The position numbers and the translations under genes are program-made. DNA of 64,000 nt. It comes from Pterois miles. Taxonomy: Eukaryota; Chordata; Actinopteri; Perciformes; Scorpaenidae. Below the pieces are notes generated by a model. That model ran no database searches. It was not told where the DNA came from and worked only from the letters and a program-made list of their open reading frames with translations. Within the stretch, counting starts at the first letter, position 1. Each line of letters begins with the position of its first letter. The stretch lies in the NCBI GenBank assembly GCA_947000775.1, contig CAMQGK010000001.1, forward strand, positions 2,717,001 to 2,781,000. The letters run 5' to 3'. Shown piece by piece: positions 45,474 through 60,400 of this stretch.

Positions 45474-48400
45474 ATGCATCCCTTCGGCTGTGAGGCTGAG
45501 ACCTCCCTTCAGGACCTGTTTGAGTACTTCAAGAGGTGCCTGCGGCATGGAGAGTGGGAGCTGGCCAGCGCCTGCGTGCCACAGCTGGTTAACTCAACGG
45601 GAGGACTTTCAAAAAACCTACGAGACATAATCAAAGCTATTGTCTGCCATCCTTACAATTTAAAGTGAGTCATGTATCTACATGTTCACAATATTTTCTT
45701 TTTCTTTGTGTGTAAAAATGTGAGGTGTTAGATTAATCAAATGGTAAATGGACTTGCTTTTACAGTATATAGGGCTTTTATAGTCTTCCGACCACTCAGT
45801 GCTCTACCCTACATGTCAGCATTCACCCATTCACACACATTCATACACTGATAGCAGATGCTGCCATACAGGATCTAATCTAAATACTCATTCACACACC
45901 GATGGCTCAGCCTTTGGGAGAAATTTGGGGTTAAGTGTCTTGCTCAAGGAGCAGCCGGGGATTGAATCACCGACCTTCTGTTTGTGGACCACCTTGCGCT
46001 ACCCTCTGAACCACAGCCACCCCAAATGTATTGCAGTATTGCTATTAGGTCTGTAAAAATCCCCAAACTTGACCCTTATAGTATATTTGTGTGCTATTTG
46101 TGCTGTGGATTTAATGACTGTGTTTTCTTTGCAGATGGGAGTCTGTGGGTAGTCCACACAAACTGGCTTGGTTTTGGCTTCAGGTTTTGGAGAAATGGAC
46201 AGAAGAGCAGGTAACTGAAGAATCAAGCATTACAGCTTTCTCTACTGTAGTTATTTGACTTATGCTGCATTCAGGCAGATGGTAGATGGCAGATTGGATA
46301 TCGTGTTAATGGAAGCGAGCAGGACGGTAAAATTAGGTGAAGCTGGCAGAGAATATCTGCAATGGTAACGGTAGACAGCATCGCCTTCCAAAGTTAATTT
46401 ATTTTAACTTGTTGTCCTCTGTGGCACATAGCTCACATAGCTCCCTCACACTGGAGGAAGTTGTTTAAGTTGGTAATGGAATATTAAGAGAAAGCTGCAT
46501 TTTTTTTAGCTGCATCCATTAATAGAATAATTACATAAAATAATAGACATTAAATCATTTTATTTTATATATTTTATTCCATTAGCATAGCAACATCATC
46601 ATGCATGTTTGTTTTTCCTGTGCTGTTCAGAAGGTATTGTCCATCTACCTGCATTACTCTGAAACAACATGTTTAGTCACGTCATCCTCGAGCTGTATGT
46701 TGGTTATTTGAAACCATCTCACTTTGTGTTTACTTACAAAAGATGTTTCAACAAATCCTTGTTGGAACCAAAAAGATAATCTCTCTTTAATCTCTTAGAT
46801 TAATCTCTCTTTTGAAATTGGGTGAAAAGGTTATATCATGAGTCAACTCTTGTTTACTGTCCACTTCAGGTTCCTCCCAGTATCAGAAGAGAGCTGGAGT
46901 TCCTGCTGCTCCTGGAAGAACTGGGCTCAGAGAGCATACCAGAGACTGCTCTCAAGGTTATTATTATTTTAGCATTTTACAACTGTCTACAGTTGATAGT
47001 GAAGTTGTAAAAACTAGATAAAAAACATTTTACCTTTAATTAAATTGAGACACAATTTTAGGTTCACACAGGCCAAGTGTGGCAACATGAACTTTATTTG
47101 TTTTGTTTTACATGTTGTGACTGCAGACTGAGATAAATTATCTTTCAGCAGGAGTTACACCAGGCCTTCTTGGACACACAGTCTGAGCAAAGAGCCTCAG
47201 AGGCTTCAAGGACAACAGATGCTGCTGTTGAGTCTTGCCTGCGAACGTTATTGGAGAAAAAGAAGCCCAGACTCGCCCAGTCTTTAGCACATTTCTTACA
47301 GGTAGAGTCAAATGTCTTTTAATTATAAAGCAACCTAAAATGTAAAATTAGAAATTGAGTATCTTTTACGTACATGTGTGCATATGAATTAATAAAACTG
47401 ATGGCTCTGGATGTCAGAAAACATTAAACACATGATAGCTTGTTCTGGGTGTCTGAATACAAAATTAGCATCTGAAATGATTTAAACAGATCAAGTGAGT
47501 CTAAATATATGAGATTGTTTTCTGCCACAGTTGATTATATCAAATGTACGTCATATAAAATAAAAATAAAAAATGCTGTCTTGTTTTGTTTATTAAGTAT
47601 ATCGAAATTATTTTTACCATCATATACAGTGAATAGAAAGTCTACACCTCCCTGTTAAAATGCCAGGTTTTTGTGATAAATAAAAAAATGAGACCATGAT
47701 AAATCATTTCAGAACGGCTTTTCTGCTTTTAATTTTGATTTTGATTTTTTTCCCCCCTAAAAGATTTTAATTTGTTTTGCAATTGAAGTGTACAAGTTAT
47801 AGATCACATTAAAAGTGGAAAGTGATTTATTATGGTCTCATTTTTTTACTTCACAAAAATCTGGCAGTTTAACAGAGGCCACAGCCATCCTCTTTTTAAT
47901 AGTTAAAATCAAATAATAGTTTGAGTGCATGTAAAGATTTTGCTCCATTTATCTTACTTTCCCATCTCCTGCAGGACCAGTCATGCACAGAAGACCAAAC
48001 TCTGCAGCACACATTCATCCAACACCTGATGAAGGAACTGGGAAAGGTGGAGAGAAGGCTAGAGAAGGTGGAGGAGGTATACGCCGTGTTGTCTGTGATG
48101 CCGTGGAGCTCCCATAGAAGCGGCGGGCAGCTCGAGGCGCTGTGCGAAGCCCTGTGGGCGGCCAGAGACGGGCCCCTGAAAGAGGAGAGGATCCTGAGCT
48201 CGTTGCTTCGACCCCACTGCGACGCCCTCGTCTCTGCTTACTGCTCTGCTGCGTTGAGGCTTCAGAGGGATCATCTGCTGCGGAGCGCGCCTGATACACA
48301 AGGTAGTCTGAGTGTGTTCAGCTCTGATAATGAGCAGCTCATTTAAGAGGGTTTGCTTATGTCAAACTGGTTGTGGTGCCACCTAAACCTCTCTGTCCTT

Positions 48401-51400
48401 TTATTGAATTTATCAATAAAAGTTGGGCATCATTTAATGTTAGTAAATCTCTGAGGGTCATCAGGATTTCATCTATTACCACTATGATCTACTTTAACTA
48501 AAATTACAGATGTCAGTATGAATTCGTATGTTAATTAGTTTGACCGGACTGCTTTGTAAAACAACAGTTTATTTTCCTATGAATCAGTTCCTCCTCTGAG
48601 CTGTTTTAGCAGCCAGGTACTGATATATTTATGTAACCCGTGGTCTCTGGTTTTAAAGAGCAAATGTTGGCGTTACCTCATTTCCTCTTTTAATCACAGT
48701 TCTGCTTCTGTGGCTGCAAATGCAGGGTAACAACGTAACATGTGACAGCTTTTCTTGCTCCTCTGCAGTTTTGTTGTGGTTTATAGTTTAGTCTATATGT
48801 AGTGATGACATTATTCTTATTCAATTTGTGCTTTACTAATGACACAAATCATCTTATATCAAGGAAAAATGTAAAAAAAAAAAACATAACAAAAAAACCT
48901 GACACACTGTAATGTTCAGCAATGGTTTCCCCCTAACTGCCTCCCATAATATCTTATTTACAGAGTTTCTAAGAGGAAACAGTGGGAATGTTTTTGAACT
49001 ATTGTATTCCCTTGCAATTAGGGCTGTCAGTCAATTAAAATATTTAATCGTGATTTATCGCAAATTAATTGCACATTTTTTATCCGTTCAGAATTTACCT
49101 TAAAGGGAGATTTGCCAAGTATTTGCTGATCTTATCAGCATGGGAGTGGGCTGCTTTATGCAGATGTGTTTGTACATATCTGTTATTGCAAATCAGTTAA
49201 CAACACAACACAATGAAAACTATTGTCTGCATTTAGGTACTGCATTTAGCATGAAAGTATGCTCAAATCATAACACGTCAAACAGCTGTCAGTGTGTCAG
49301 TGTGCTGACTTGACTGTGACTTGATCTAAACTGAATGTGATTATCATAAAGTGGGGTGAAGGGGAGTCTCCTGGGTACCCAGAGAACCCATTTGCATTTA
49401 TGGAGGCTAGAGGTCAAGGGACCCCTTGAAAATGGCCATGACAGTTTTTTCTCGACAAAATATTTCATGAAGTTTGGAGTGTTATTTCACGTCCTTCACA
49501 ACAAGCCAGTATGACATGGTTGGATGATTCCTTTGGCTGCCTAGTGTCATATGATACCAGTGTCTTCACTAGCTTTATAACTGAGGCTGTTGCAAGCTAA
49601 AAATCACAAGTTGCATTAATGTGTTAAAGAAATGAATGGTGTTAAAACAAATTTGCGTTAATGTGTTATTTATCTTTGGCAGCCCACTTTAAATCTCTTT
49701 ATTCATTTTGACAATCAACATATATCAGGTATAGGCAGTTTGAGGATATGTGCTTTTTTAAAACCCAATTTGCCCGCCCACTCACTTCCCTCCAATATCC
49801 ATCCAGTGACAAGAATTAAGAATAACCATAAGAAATAGCCAATCTTCTCACTGATTGTGTTGTTGGCTTATGTAGGTCATACAGAAGCATCAGTATTAAA
49901 TTGAGACTGTTTCATAACCAGTTAAAAACACCTTGTAGTAACTTTAAATAATAGCCTGTTATGGATTGTCATACTTAAGCTTGTTCCCACTGTTTCCATA
50001 TCCCCCTCATAGTGGACCTTCCTGAAGCAGAGAAGCTGGCCCTCAGTTTATGTTGCCACAAGGATCGTCCATCCATCTGGAGGACCATTTATTTTGAGTG
50101 CCTTAGTAGTGGAAAGCACTTCCTCGAGCAGGTCTTGGTAAGTAAACTATAGGGAAATTAGCAAAACTAGTTCTGAAACCAGATTTAGAGTGAACACAGT
50201 CTTCTTTCAGCAGCATCATGACTCTGTATTTCTCATGATCAGTATTGACAGTCAAGTAAAGTTGGTTAGCAATCATGTGATGAAATTCAATAATGTAACA
50301 AGATGGTTTCCTTCCTGTAGGTTACTGCACTTGACCTGATTAAACACGAGGAGTTTTCTCAGCTGAGAGATTTACTGAAGTTGGAGTTCCAGCCGTTGTC
50401 TCGCCTGCTGTTGCTCCTGGGATGGACTCAGTGTCGCAGTCTGAGCTCGGCTCAAACGCTGCTCAGCATCCTTCACCGAGAGCAGGTCAGACATCTGCTC
50501 CTACGTCCAGCTCTCCAGATATTTTGCAGCTATTAAGACTCATTTGCTGATACAGTCTTTACCTTCTTTTTTAGGCTCCAGCCAATGACTCTGTTCTCCA
50601 GGAGTTTTCCGATCTTTTGTCCTCTCAGCTTGGAATACTTGAATGGTGTAAAAACAACAATCCGTGAGCGTGTGCTTTTTTTCTTTTTGAAGTTTGACTG
50701 GCATTTAATTGGGCACGCTCCCAGCTTGGAGAATCCGACAGGAGATCCAGCACAGGAGCAAAGCAATGTACTGCTGTGGACGGGGACGGCAGCAAAAAAA
50801 TATGTGTATCAGTTTAAGTGTACTCTATATTTAAAATATTGTCACCGCTTTACCTTGCCGCCAGACAGCCCTTTCCGCCAGGGAACTGAAGCAGTTGTAT
50901 CCATCTCTGCTCTCATCAAAGACACCAGACTCCATTGAGAAAAAAACTGTGATTTTACCTCACAGAACAAAGGAGTTGGTAGACTAACCAGAGTCACATA
51001 ATAACACAAACAAACTAATCGATGGAGGCAGTGGTAGACCGGCACCTTCGCTTTGGCAAGAGCATAGGTAATGGCTTCAGCTTCCCATTGGAAACACAGA
51101 CTGTATAGCTGTCTCACGGCAGGGTAAACCAGCAAAATGTTCTAAATATAGCGCACACTTGAACTGATATTTATTTTTTTAGGTGGGCTTTTCTTTAAAT
51201 GGCTAAAATATGTTTTATTGCTGCCACATCCACATCACTGCATTGCTTTACTCCGTGTCAGTAACTCTTGTTTTCTTCTCTAAACTGGGGGCGTACCGAG
51301 ACTGTCATCCACTGTTTGTAATACACTGACTATGGATAAGTACCTCATATAACCTCACTTCAAAACACCTGAACTATCCCTTTAATCATTATTTGTTTTT

Positions 51401-54400
51401 AATATTGACTTCTTTTGTAATTGTTTCTGTGCAGAGGAATTTCCACGGAGGCTTTGGTGGCCCAGCTGCACACTCTGGACAATCACTCTGCCCTCTATAT
51501 TCTGCATTCCCTGACTCCCTTGGCTCAGTTTGAGGAGCGTAAGATACTGGATCTGCTGCAGCAACTGCCAACTTCACCCGGAACAGGTTGGCATCTTTAC
51601 CATCCTTTCCCTAGTTGTTTGTTTACTGGAGTCTGAAATTAGTTTTGGGATTAATTACCAAAACAATAACACACTTTTTCCCCCTGCAGAGGACACTGAG
51701 GTCGTCAGTAATATCAGTTCTGGTGTGCAAAGGAATATAGTTTTGTTCCAGGGGTTCTGTGCCATGAAGTATGCCATCTACGCTCTCTGTGTAAATGCAC
51801 ATAAAAACTCGAATTGCACCGAGTGTGAGTTGATGCAACAGCAGCAGCAGCACCAGCTCTCTGAAGCAGAAATGGGCCAAATCCAAACCTCCACCTCCTC
51901 AGAAGGTACGAAGGCTGTCTTTCTTTTCTGTGGTGAAGTTTCAGTTTGATGACAGATGATAGAAATGTTTCCTGTCTGCTCGTTTTAGCTGATTATAATC
52001 TTGCTCACAAAAAGTAGACGTTAATGTCATGGGTAGCCTGTTTTAATATATGACATTTGTACTTGGTTTTGGTAGTGCTGAACCATACCACTGACTTAAA
52101 AAAACAAAGAAGTATAATATATTGAAAAAAATCTAGTAACATGTAAATAAGTAAATGCTTGTATTTGTCAGATGGAAATATCATAAATATTTTTAAAATA
52201 ACATGCCATTAAAACATACAGTAACATAAAAATAATTGTTAGTTGCAGTCCGAGACTTTTACACTTGTTCCCACATAACCTCTGGATTGTGCTTTAATAC
52301 TACAAGAAGAATCTTGCTGTCTTTGTTTATTGATCTTTTCTTTTACAGCTCTGAAGGATACTCTGACCTTGGTCTTCTCTGTTTGTGTTTTCCAGGTTGC
52401 CATTTGCTGTTCCAGCACTACCTGTCAGAGTGTCAGCTCTACCTGGAGGCCGTTCCCGCCATGTTCCGCCTGGAGCTCCTCGAGAACATCTTCTCCCTTC
52501 TCTTCCTGTCCACCACTGACTTTGCCCAGCAGATCCAGAAAGACACAAACGGGAACCAGAACCCTGGGAACGCCACTCAGTCAGAATCAGAGACAAGAAA
52601 CACAGGTGTAGAACTGGGAACCAAAGCAAAGTCGGATGAGACTGAGTTCAGCAGGAAAGGGAAAGAGAAGCTGCGTTCAAGTCACCTGGAGCTGGGACAC
52701 TTTATCCAGGGCTGCAGGGGGTTTCTGGCCGACGTGACGGCCATGGCGGGTTTTCTGAAGCTGTTGAAAGAAGGCTTAGAGGGAATGTGTGTGGTGGGCC
52801 AGCAGGAGGGCCAGGAGGCGGGAAGAGCGCTGCCTCGAGAGGCCGAGGCAGCGGAGAACCTCGGCTGCTCAGTGACGGCGGAGACATTCGGGGCTCGCCT
52901 GCAGAGGCTGTCCAAACGTACTGCAGAGGCTCAGTGGAGGTTGCAGATCATCACCAGCAATCAGGGCAGTGGCAGTGGTGAGATGGACACGATATTTCTT
53001 TAGCTTTACCTTTAGTTTTTTGATTTACCTCAACTACATAAACAATTTCACTGTTGGCTCACCTTTTTATCTTATACTGTATGTATCTGTGTGTTCATGT
53101 TTATGTTTGCATTTGTGGTGGATGAGTTCAGACAGAATTGTGGCATTAAATGTTTAAATTTTGATGGTAAATTCACATGTAGGTTCAGAAAGTCCTCCCC
53201 AGATGTCAGCGGTCAGCGGTGCCGTCACTTCTCTGGGACGCAGCAAGAGCTCGAGCCTGAGGAGACGGAAGAGACCAGGGAGACACGCTACCGAGAGACA
53301 AACCTCAGTGGAGAAACACAATGGAGAAGTTAGCACGAGTGCATCAGGTGAGGCATAACTGACAGACTGTCCTTTACATACAGTATGTAAATGCACTTAT
53401 TGGGGCTGTCAGAGCTACTTTTATATTTTCCTCCAATTATTCATTTTTGTTTTACAGAACAAACCCGAGATCACAAATTATAATTATGAAGCGAAAATAT
53501 GTGTGCTTGCTTTCATCTTTCTTGAGAAAAGTTTTGGATTTTTGGATTAAAGATGAGTTTTTTTAGTCAATCCACTCCATCCAGTGGTGGACTGTAACTA
53601 AGTACATTTACTCAACTACTGTACTTAAGTTCAAATTTGAGGTACTTGTACTTTACTTATTTTTCTTCTCCTGACACTTTATATGTGCACTCAATACAAT
53701 TCAAAGGTAACATAACTGTACTTTTTAAGATTTTTGCACACAAAACATGAAAATGTAAGTCAATTAATCGATTGACATAAAATCAATTAGCCATTATTTT
53801 GATAATCATTTAGTAATTTTTCATGCATTTCATGGTCCCAGCTTCTCAAATGTGAGGATTTGTAACTTTTCCTTTTTAGTGTTTCAGTCATTTTGAATTT
53901 ATTTTTACGAATTTATCACCATTTTCTGAATGTTTGCAAAGCAGACTGTCAACTGTTTAATGGAGAAAACAGATTAGCAGATGTGTTTTCATAATGAAAT
54001 AGTCATTAGTCGCAGTCCTTTACATAATAGTTCAAAATTACCTCCACCTCAACCAACTACAACAGTAAAAGCCTGCTTTTAAGTTAATGCATATAATGAT
54101 AATGATAATAATGTTATAATAATCTAATGATATAATATAGACTAGTGTAACAGTCACAGGGGACACTCTTATGTATTGAGTACTTTTAATTTGAATACTT
54201 TTAAGTATTTGTTCTATTATTCTTCTTGCATGTAATATTTTCAATGCAGGACTTCCACTTACAGAGGATTTTTACCGTGTGGTATTAATTAGTATTTGCA
54301 CTTTAATGGATGTGAATACTTCCTTCACCTCTGGCTTCATCCAAATGACTCCAATCCAGGATGACATTTATTATTCTTGTGGATTTATTTGTCAGATGGT

Positions 54401-57400
54401 GGAGGAGGGCCAGGTTTTGTGGAGTTGGAGGTTTGTCCATGCGGGGGTCCCCACAGCTGGCTGGTCCCCGCCATGTTGTCCCCTCCAGAGTCTCTACTCA
54501 TGTCCTGCATCCGTCGAGGGAACTTCATGGAGGCGCATCAGGTTTGTGTGGAAAGCTGGACTCATTTCTTTTTTTTTTAGCATCTTAAAAGTTAATGTTC
54601 CTCATTTTGATACACGAAGTACAACTAAGACTGCTGCTGCCACTATGATATTACGGCGTTCTTATGCTTACTACCAATATCTTTACTTCAACAGCTACTT
54701 CTAATTATGAAAAAGTTTTCTTTTAGAGAGTACTTAGCTCAGTCGTGAGTATTTCTCCTCTGCAGGTGTCTCTGGTGTTTGATCTGGAGGCGTCCACCTG
54801 CTGTGGGGAGCTGGTGTTCATGGAGCGCTACAAAGAAGTCCTGGTGGAGCTGGGACGGGTGGAGCAGAAGATGGAGAGCCAGTCTATGTCTTCATCTTCG
54901 TCCTCCTCAGAGGGTTTGGGGTCAGTAGCTCTGTCAGCCACAGGGAGGAGTCGACTGGGTAGCAGCGGGCGATCAACCCTGCAGGCCATTGGAAGTGCTG
55001 CTGCTGCAGGTTCAGATTTACTTATATTCATATGTATTATGTGCTCTGTTGTTTTTACATTTTCAATGTTTTTATTGCCGCTAACTATATTTGTAATATA
55101 CAGTAGATAACTCAGGATCTGACCTGTGTATGCGTTGTTCCCTGCAGGTGTGGCTTTCTACTCCATCTCAGACATAGCAGACCGTCTCCTCAGCACCCCG
55201 GCTCACCCGATGTCCTCACTGGAGGACGGCTACTGGCTGAGTCGCTGCACTTCAGACCCCTCTGGCCTCCTCTACACGCTACTGGAGGAGCTCAGCCCAG
55301 CAGCCATGGCTGCCTTTGACCTGGCCTGCTGCCACTGTCAGCTCTGGAAGACGTCCCGACAGCTGCTGGACACCGCAGAGCGCCGACTCAACAGCAGCCT
55401 GGAGGCTCAAGGTATGCAACCTAAACTGTAGATGGTGCAGGTTATAGAACAGATGTATTCGACCATTGAGATTTAAACACCAACTACAGTGTCATCTGTG
55501 TATTAGCATTTCTGCACAAGTATTAATTTTGATTTTCGTCTTTATTCCCTGTATGCCTATCCAGGAGTGAGAGTTGACCCTAAGGTTCCCCATTCTGAGG
55601 GCATCTGTGGATTTCCTATGGTATTACAGCAGATCAGCAAGATCCTGAATCATTCTGCCACTAATAAGAGCACTGTCAAAACAGGTGAATAAAAATACTC
55701 AAATATTTCCATTATGGGAATAAGAAAAAGTGTATTAACATGGATGTTAAAGGCGCTTTCACAAGCCAAGGTCCGTTTGGCTAGTCCGAATCAGAGTGAA
55801 ATTGATAATTTATCGTTTTCTATTTAGTCTGGTTCAAATTTACAGTGCACAAATTAAAGCAGACCAAATAGAAACTAAAGAGGAGCGACTGTATCTTTTT
55901 CATCTTGAGAGCTGCCACTTCTATGCAGGGAATGTTTGTTATATTTATTTTTTCATATTATGTTTTAACTTTGACACGACACTAATCTAACGTTATTGTG
56001 TGCTTGAATCCCTTCTCCAAATTATCTCGAATGACTTTATAAACGTCACTATTTTTGTGGACTTTAGCATATTCTGTGTGTTCTCTTCGGCCCAGATGTC
56101 AAGCAAGTCAGTTCTCCCATGTTAGCCTGTTGTTTACCTGTGTCCATGTCAACAAATGCCTGCGCAGGCAGCCTGTGTTTTGGTTCTCTTGGAAACAGTC
56201 CGAGATCAACTCTTGCAAGTAGTTTAGGACCGTTTATTTTGGTTCGCACCAGAGTAGGATTACTATGTTCACAGCTGCCCAAACAAACCGCATGACAGTT
56301 TGATTCAAACAGAATAAATGTTGGCTTTTGAAAGCGCTCCAATAATGGAAATAGTCAATCACTCACTGACCTGCAGACAAATAGCTTTCCTGACCAGAGA
56401 TTTAATATGAAAAATGAAGCAAATGTGCAGAATAGTTTCTTTGTTACAGATCAACTCTTGTTCACAGAAGCTGTTGGGGAAGACCAAGTGTTCGCCAGCC
56501 CGTTTGGTTGTTGCATCCAGGAAGTGCTCTTGTGTTGCTACCCAACACTGAGTGAAGAGTATATCACTGCTCGCCTCAGTCTAGCTCAGCGTTTGGAGAC
56601 CACTCTGCACATCCTGAGCACTGCTACAGATGGCACAGGTCAGCATGGCAACCATGAATTTTCAGATGCAATATTTATATTCTGTTTTGGTTGTCAAATG
56701 TTGAACTATACAGTGAATCTAAATAAGACAATCAAGGGTTTTTCCAAACGCATTGATGTCTTGGAGCTCTCTCGTATGTTTACCAAGAATTTATGAGGAT
56801 TGTTTTGTAATGTCAGATAAAATTTGGATAACTTCAAAATATCAGAAGAAAATTTGTAACATGATTGAAGAGCTGTACCACCTGTAGTGTTTTTATGAGA
56901 GTCTGTGTGTTACCTCTTGTTTTAACAGAGGGCATTGTGGGTAGCGCTCTCCTAGCACAGCTGGTTGAACAGGCCGGTCTGAAGCAGTCCGAGCTGGATG
57001 CCCACCCTGTGCGCTCCAGCATGAAGCAGCTGCTCCGTTCGCTGGATCAGCTCTGCCCCTTTGAGCCAGACGGAGATCTCGGCAGACCAGATTATGTGCG
57101 CAGTTTCCTCGACTATGTTAACACATTAGCATCTGTGTTAGTGCGCAGCCTTGGCTCAGAAGGTAAAATAATTTGTCATTGAGGAGAGATGATGTGGGAA
57201 AATCTAAACACAAAAGTATTAGTTTTTAGATTTTTCGGTCTTGTGCATTCGGCAACAGTAACTTTTAACAGCAGCTCTTAAAACTTTAAGTAGTTTAAGC
57301 GCATGGTGCTGTTTTATTTAAAAATTCTTTCTGCTTTCAGACCTCACTATATCAGTCACAATGCTCACTTCGCCACCTATATTATCCCAGCTAGTACTGG

Positions 57401-60400
57401 TATAAGTTCACTTTTATTCCAAACTCTCTTGCTGTTTCTCTTAGACCAGAGCAGTGGTGTGAAGCTTGGGAATCCACTGCTGGTGTTGCTTCAAACCCCT
57501 TTTCAGCTTCTCTCCCACCTGCTGTTTGACAGACAGGTTTCTCCGGACAGGTACGCACAATCAGTGTGAACAGGTTGAGAACATTTCTTAGTTAATAGTA
57601 AATGTAAACATTCCAAATGTGTTCCTGTTTATTTTCTGCTGCAGTGTTTGTGAATGGCATCAGCTGGCAGGAAGTAAACATGGACTTAAGTCGTTGCCTA
57701 GTGCTATAATGAAATTCTGTTGAAACTGTGTACACATAAGCCTGCAGTTTGCAGGTTGTGTTATACTTCAATTTGTTACTCATGATGAGGCCTTTATCGA
57801 TCGATCAGTCAGTCAATCAATCAAATTTTATATATACAGCACATTTCATACGACAGCCGAAGACTCAATGTGCTTCAAATAAAAACAAAAAGCAGGCAAA
57901 GATCATATATGACAACAACATATAAAATGATAACATACTGTATATGCTAAGAAGGTATTGCATACACTTATCGACCATAACATTATGACCACTGACAGGT
58001 GAAATGAATACATTGATTATCCTGTTACAATAGTACCTGGCAGTGGGTGAGATGTATTAGTGTGAAAAATGAAAAATTTGTCCTTGAAGTTGATTTGCAT
58101 CATAGTTTGTTGCATATGGGGCTGCGTAGCTGCAGACCGGTCAGGGTGCCCATGCTGACTCATGTCCACCGCCAAAAGCATCAACAATGTGCATGTGAGT
58201 ATCAGAACTGGAGCACGGAGCAATGGAAGAAGGTGGCCTGGTCTCATGAATCGCGTTTTCTTTTACATCATGTGGATGGCCGGGTGCGAGTGCCTCCCTT
58301 ACTTGGACATGACACCAGGATGCACTATGGGAAGGCAAGCTGACTCTCCAGATCTCAATCCAATCGAGAATCTGTGGGAGGTGCTGGACCTCCTCAATAG
58401 TAGGCAGGTGGTCATAATGTTATGGCTGATTGGTATATATAAAACATGTAAGATAAAAACACAAGATAAGAGAGTATTACAGTAAAAGGGGAATAAAATA
58501 AGGTGTTATTATTAAAACTGGAATAATAATAACACTGATTCTAAAATTAAAGTTTTATCATTAACCACACACTAAGCACAACTAAAAGACTGCAGAAAAA
58601 GATATGTTTTGAGTTTGACTTTAAAAGAAGACGCTGTTGTAGCAGGCCTTAGTTTATGTGGCATTGAACTCTAGAGAGTAGGACCTTAATGACTTTATTT
58701 GTGGTATAGTGCGGAGACCTTTACTTGATCTAAGGGATCTGTCCATGTGTATTCAGTGAGCATGTAAACAACGCAGGAGGGAGCTAAGCATTACCTTTGA
58801 ATATTACCCCCCTCCCCCGGCTATGTCATTTATTTATTTTTTTTTTTTACCTACAATGGCGCCATCGTACCTTGGACTGGGGTGGACATTTTCACTATTT
58901 TCTGACATGTTTGACAAAACAATTAATCGATTAATCGAGAAAATAATCAGTGGATTAACCAGTAATAATTATAATCGTTAGTTGCAGCCCTAGTTTCAGC
59001 TTCAATATTACCTTTGGACTGACACCAAACCATTCAGTGATGATGGTGTGAAAGAGGAGATGTACAACAAAGGGGAAAAATAAGATAAAACTAGGTGGAT
59101 AAAACTTTTTTGAGTGGTGTGAAGGCAGCCATTTTTGTTCCTATTTCATGTCCTGTTGTATCTCTAGAGTGCTGGCCTTGCTGCAGCAGGAAGGTCTGCG
59201 ACTGAGCGTCCAGCAGGTGATTGTCCAGCGATGCTGTGAGACTCTACCAGTGTGGATCTCTTGTCCAGGTGATGACAGAGACTCCAGTCAGGCCAAGAAA
59301 GATGACGGAGCTTTTGGTGTTGCCAGTTTGTCCGTCCTGCTCCAGCAGCATGCTCAGGAGCACATGTCAACTCTGGGAATCTCAGAGCCTCAGTCTGAAG
59401 CTAGCTCTGAGTCTGAGGCCTCAGTGGATGATCAGACCCCTACACCCACCAACCTCTCCACCTCGCCACCATCTCATTCATCCTCCTCCTCCCCCTCTTC
59501 CTCAAGTTCTTTCCTTCTCACACCGTCAGCCCTGTCTTTCCTAAAGTCTTGCTCGCCATTACTGGCCACACTGGCGTGTCTGAGCGCCTGCAAAGGAGAA
59601 GCTGCCCGCACACAATCCTCAGGATGGTCTGGCTATTTCCGCAGCAGCCGCAAAGAGGTCGTCCTAGATGGAGAGCAGATTTCTCGTGAAGCAGATAACC
59701 TCCTGAAGGAGTTCCCTATTCTTCGGGCTTACCTTCACACCATGGCTGAACCGTTGCTGGGCACCCTGTTGAGTGAGGGCGAGGAGGGTTCTGCTGGACT
59801 TGGGGCGGTTGTTTGTGGGAAACCCCTTGTCAGTCTCCTGCTGTCTGGGCCTCAAGAAGGAGTCGCCCAGGCCGCGGCTGCTGAGGCCTTCCAGAAGGCT
59901 CTGTCCTCCAGAGACGTGAGCCGAGCTCTCAGTCTGCTGGAGCTGTACGGGCAAGGCTGCAGCCAGGAGGGGGCGCTACGAGACCGTCTGCTCGCCTGCG
60001 CTGCACTAGAAGGTAAGAAATGATGGTCAGTGCATTTTAACAAAGATAAGATAAGATAAGATAAGATATTCCTTTATTAGTCCCACAGTGGGGAAATTTA
60101 CCCATTACAGCAGCAAGTGGATAGTGCAATAGAAGACAAGCATTGATTTAAAAACAATATTCATACAAATAAAAAATAATAATTTAGTATATACATAATA
60201 GAAAAAGAAAAGAAAAATAAAGAAAAATAAAAATAAAGCCAGAAGTATGTCCATTTATATCAATAAATAATTGTCCAGTTCCTATAATTCAAGCAGATGA
60301 CATAGTCGCACATGAGTCCTTATTGCACGTATGTCCAGTGAGTTTGTTGTGAATGTGTATGTGTTTGTGGTCTACTGGGAGCAGTGCTGGTTGTGGAGTC

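Noticed and set aside
52682..52915. Several frames antisense or shifted to zfyve26 exon 11
   Set aside because: Shadows of GC-rich true coding sequence; the sense frame matches spastizin.
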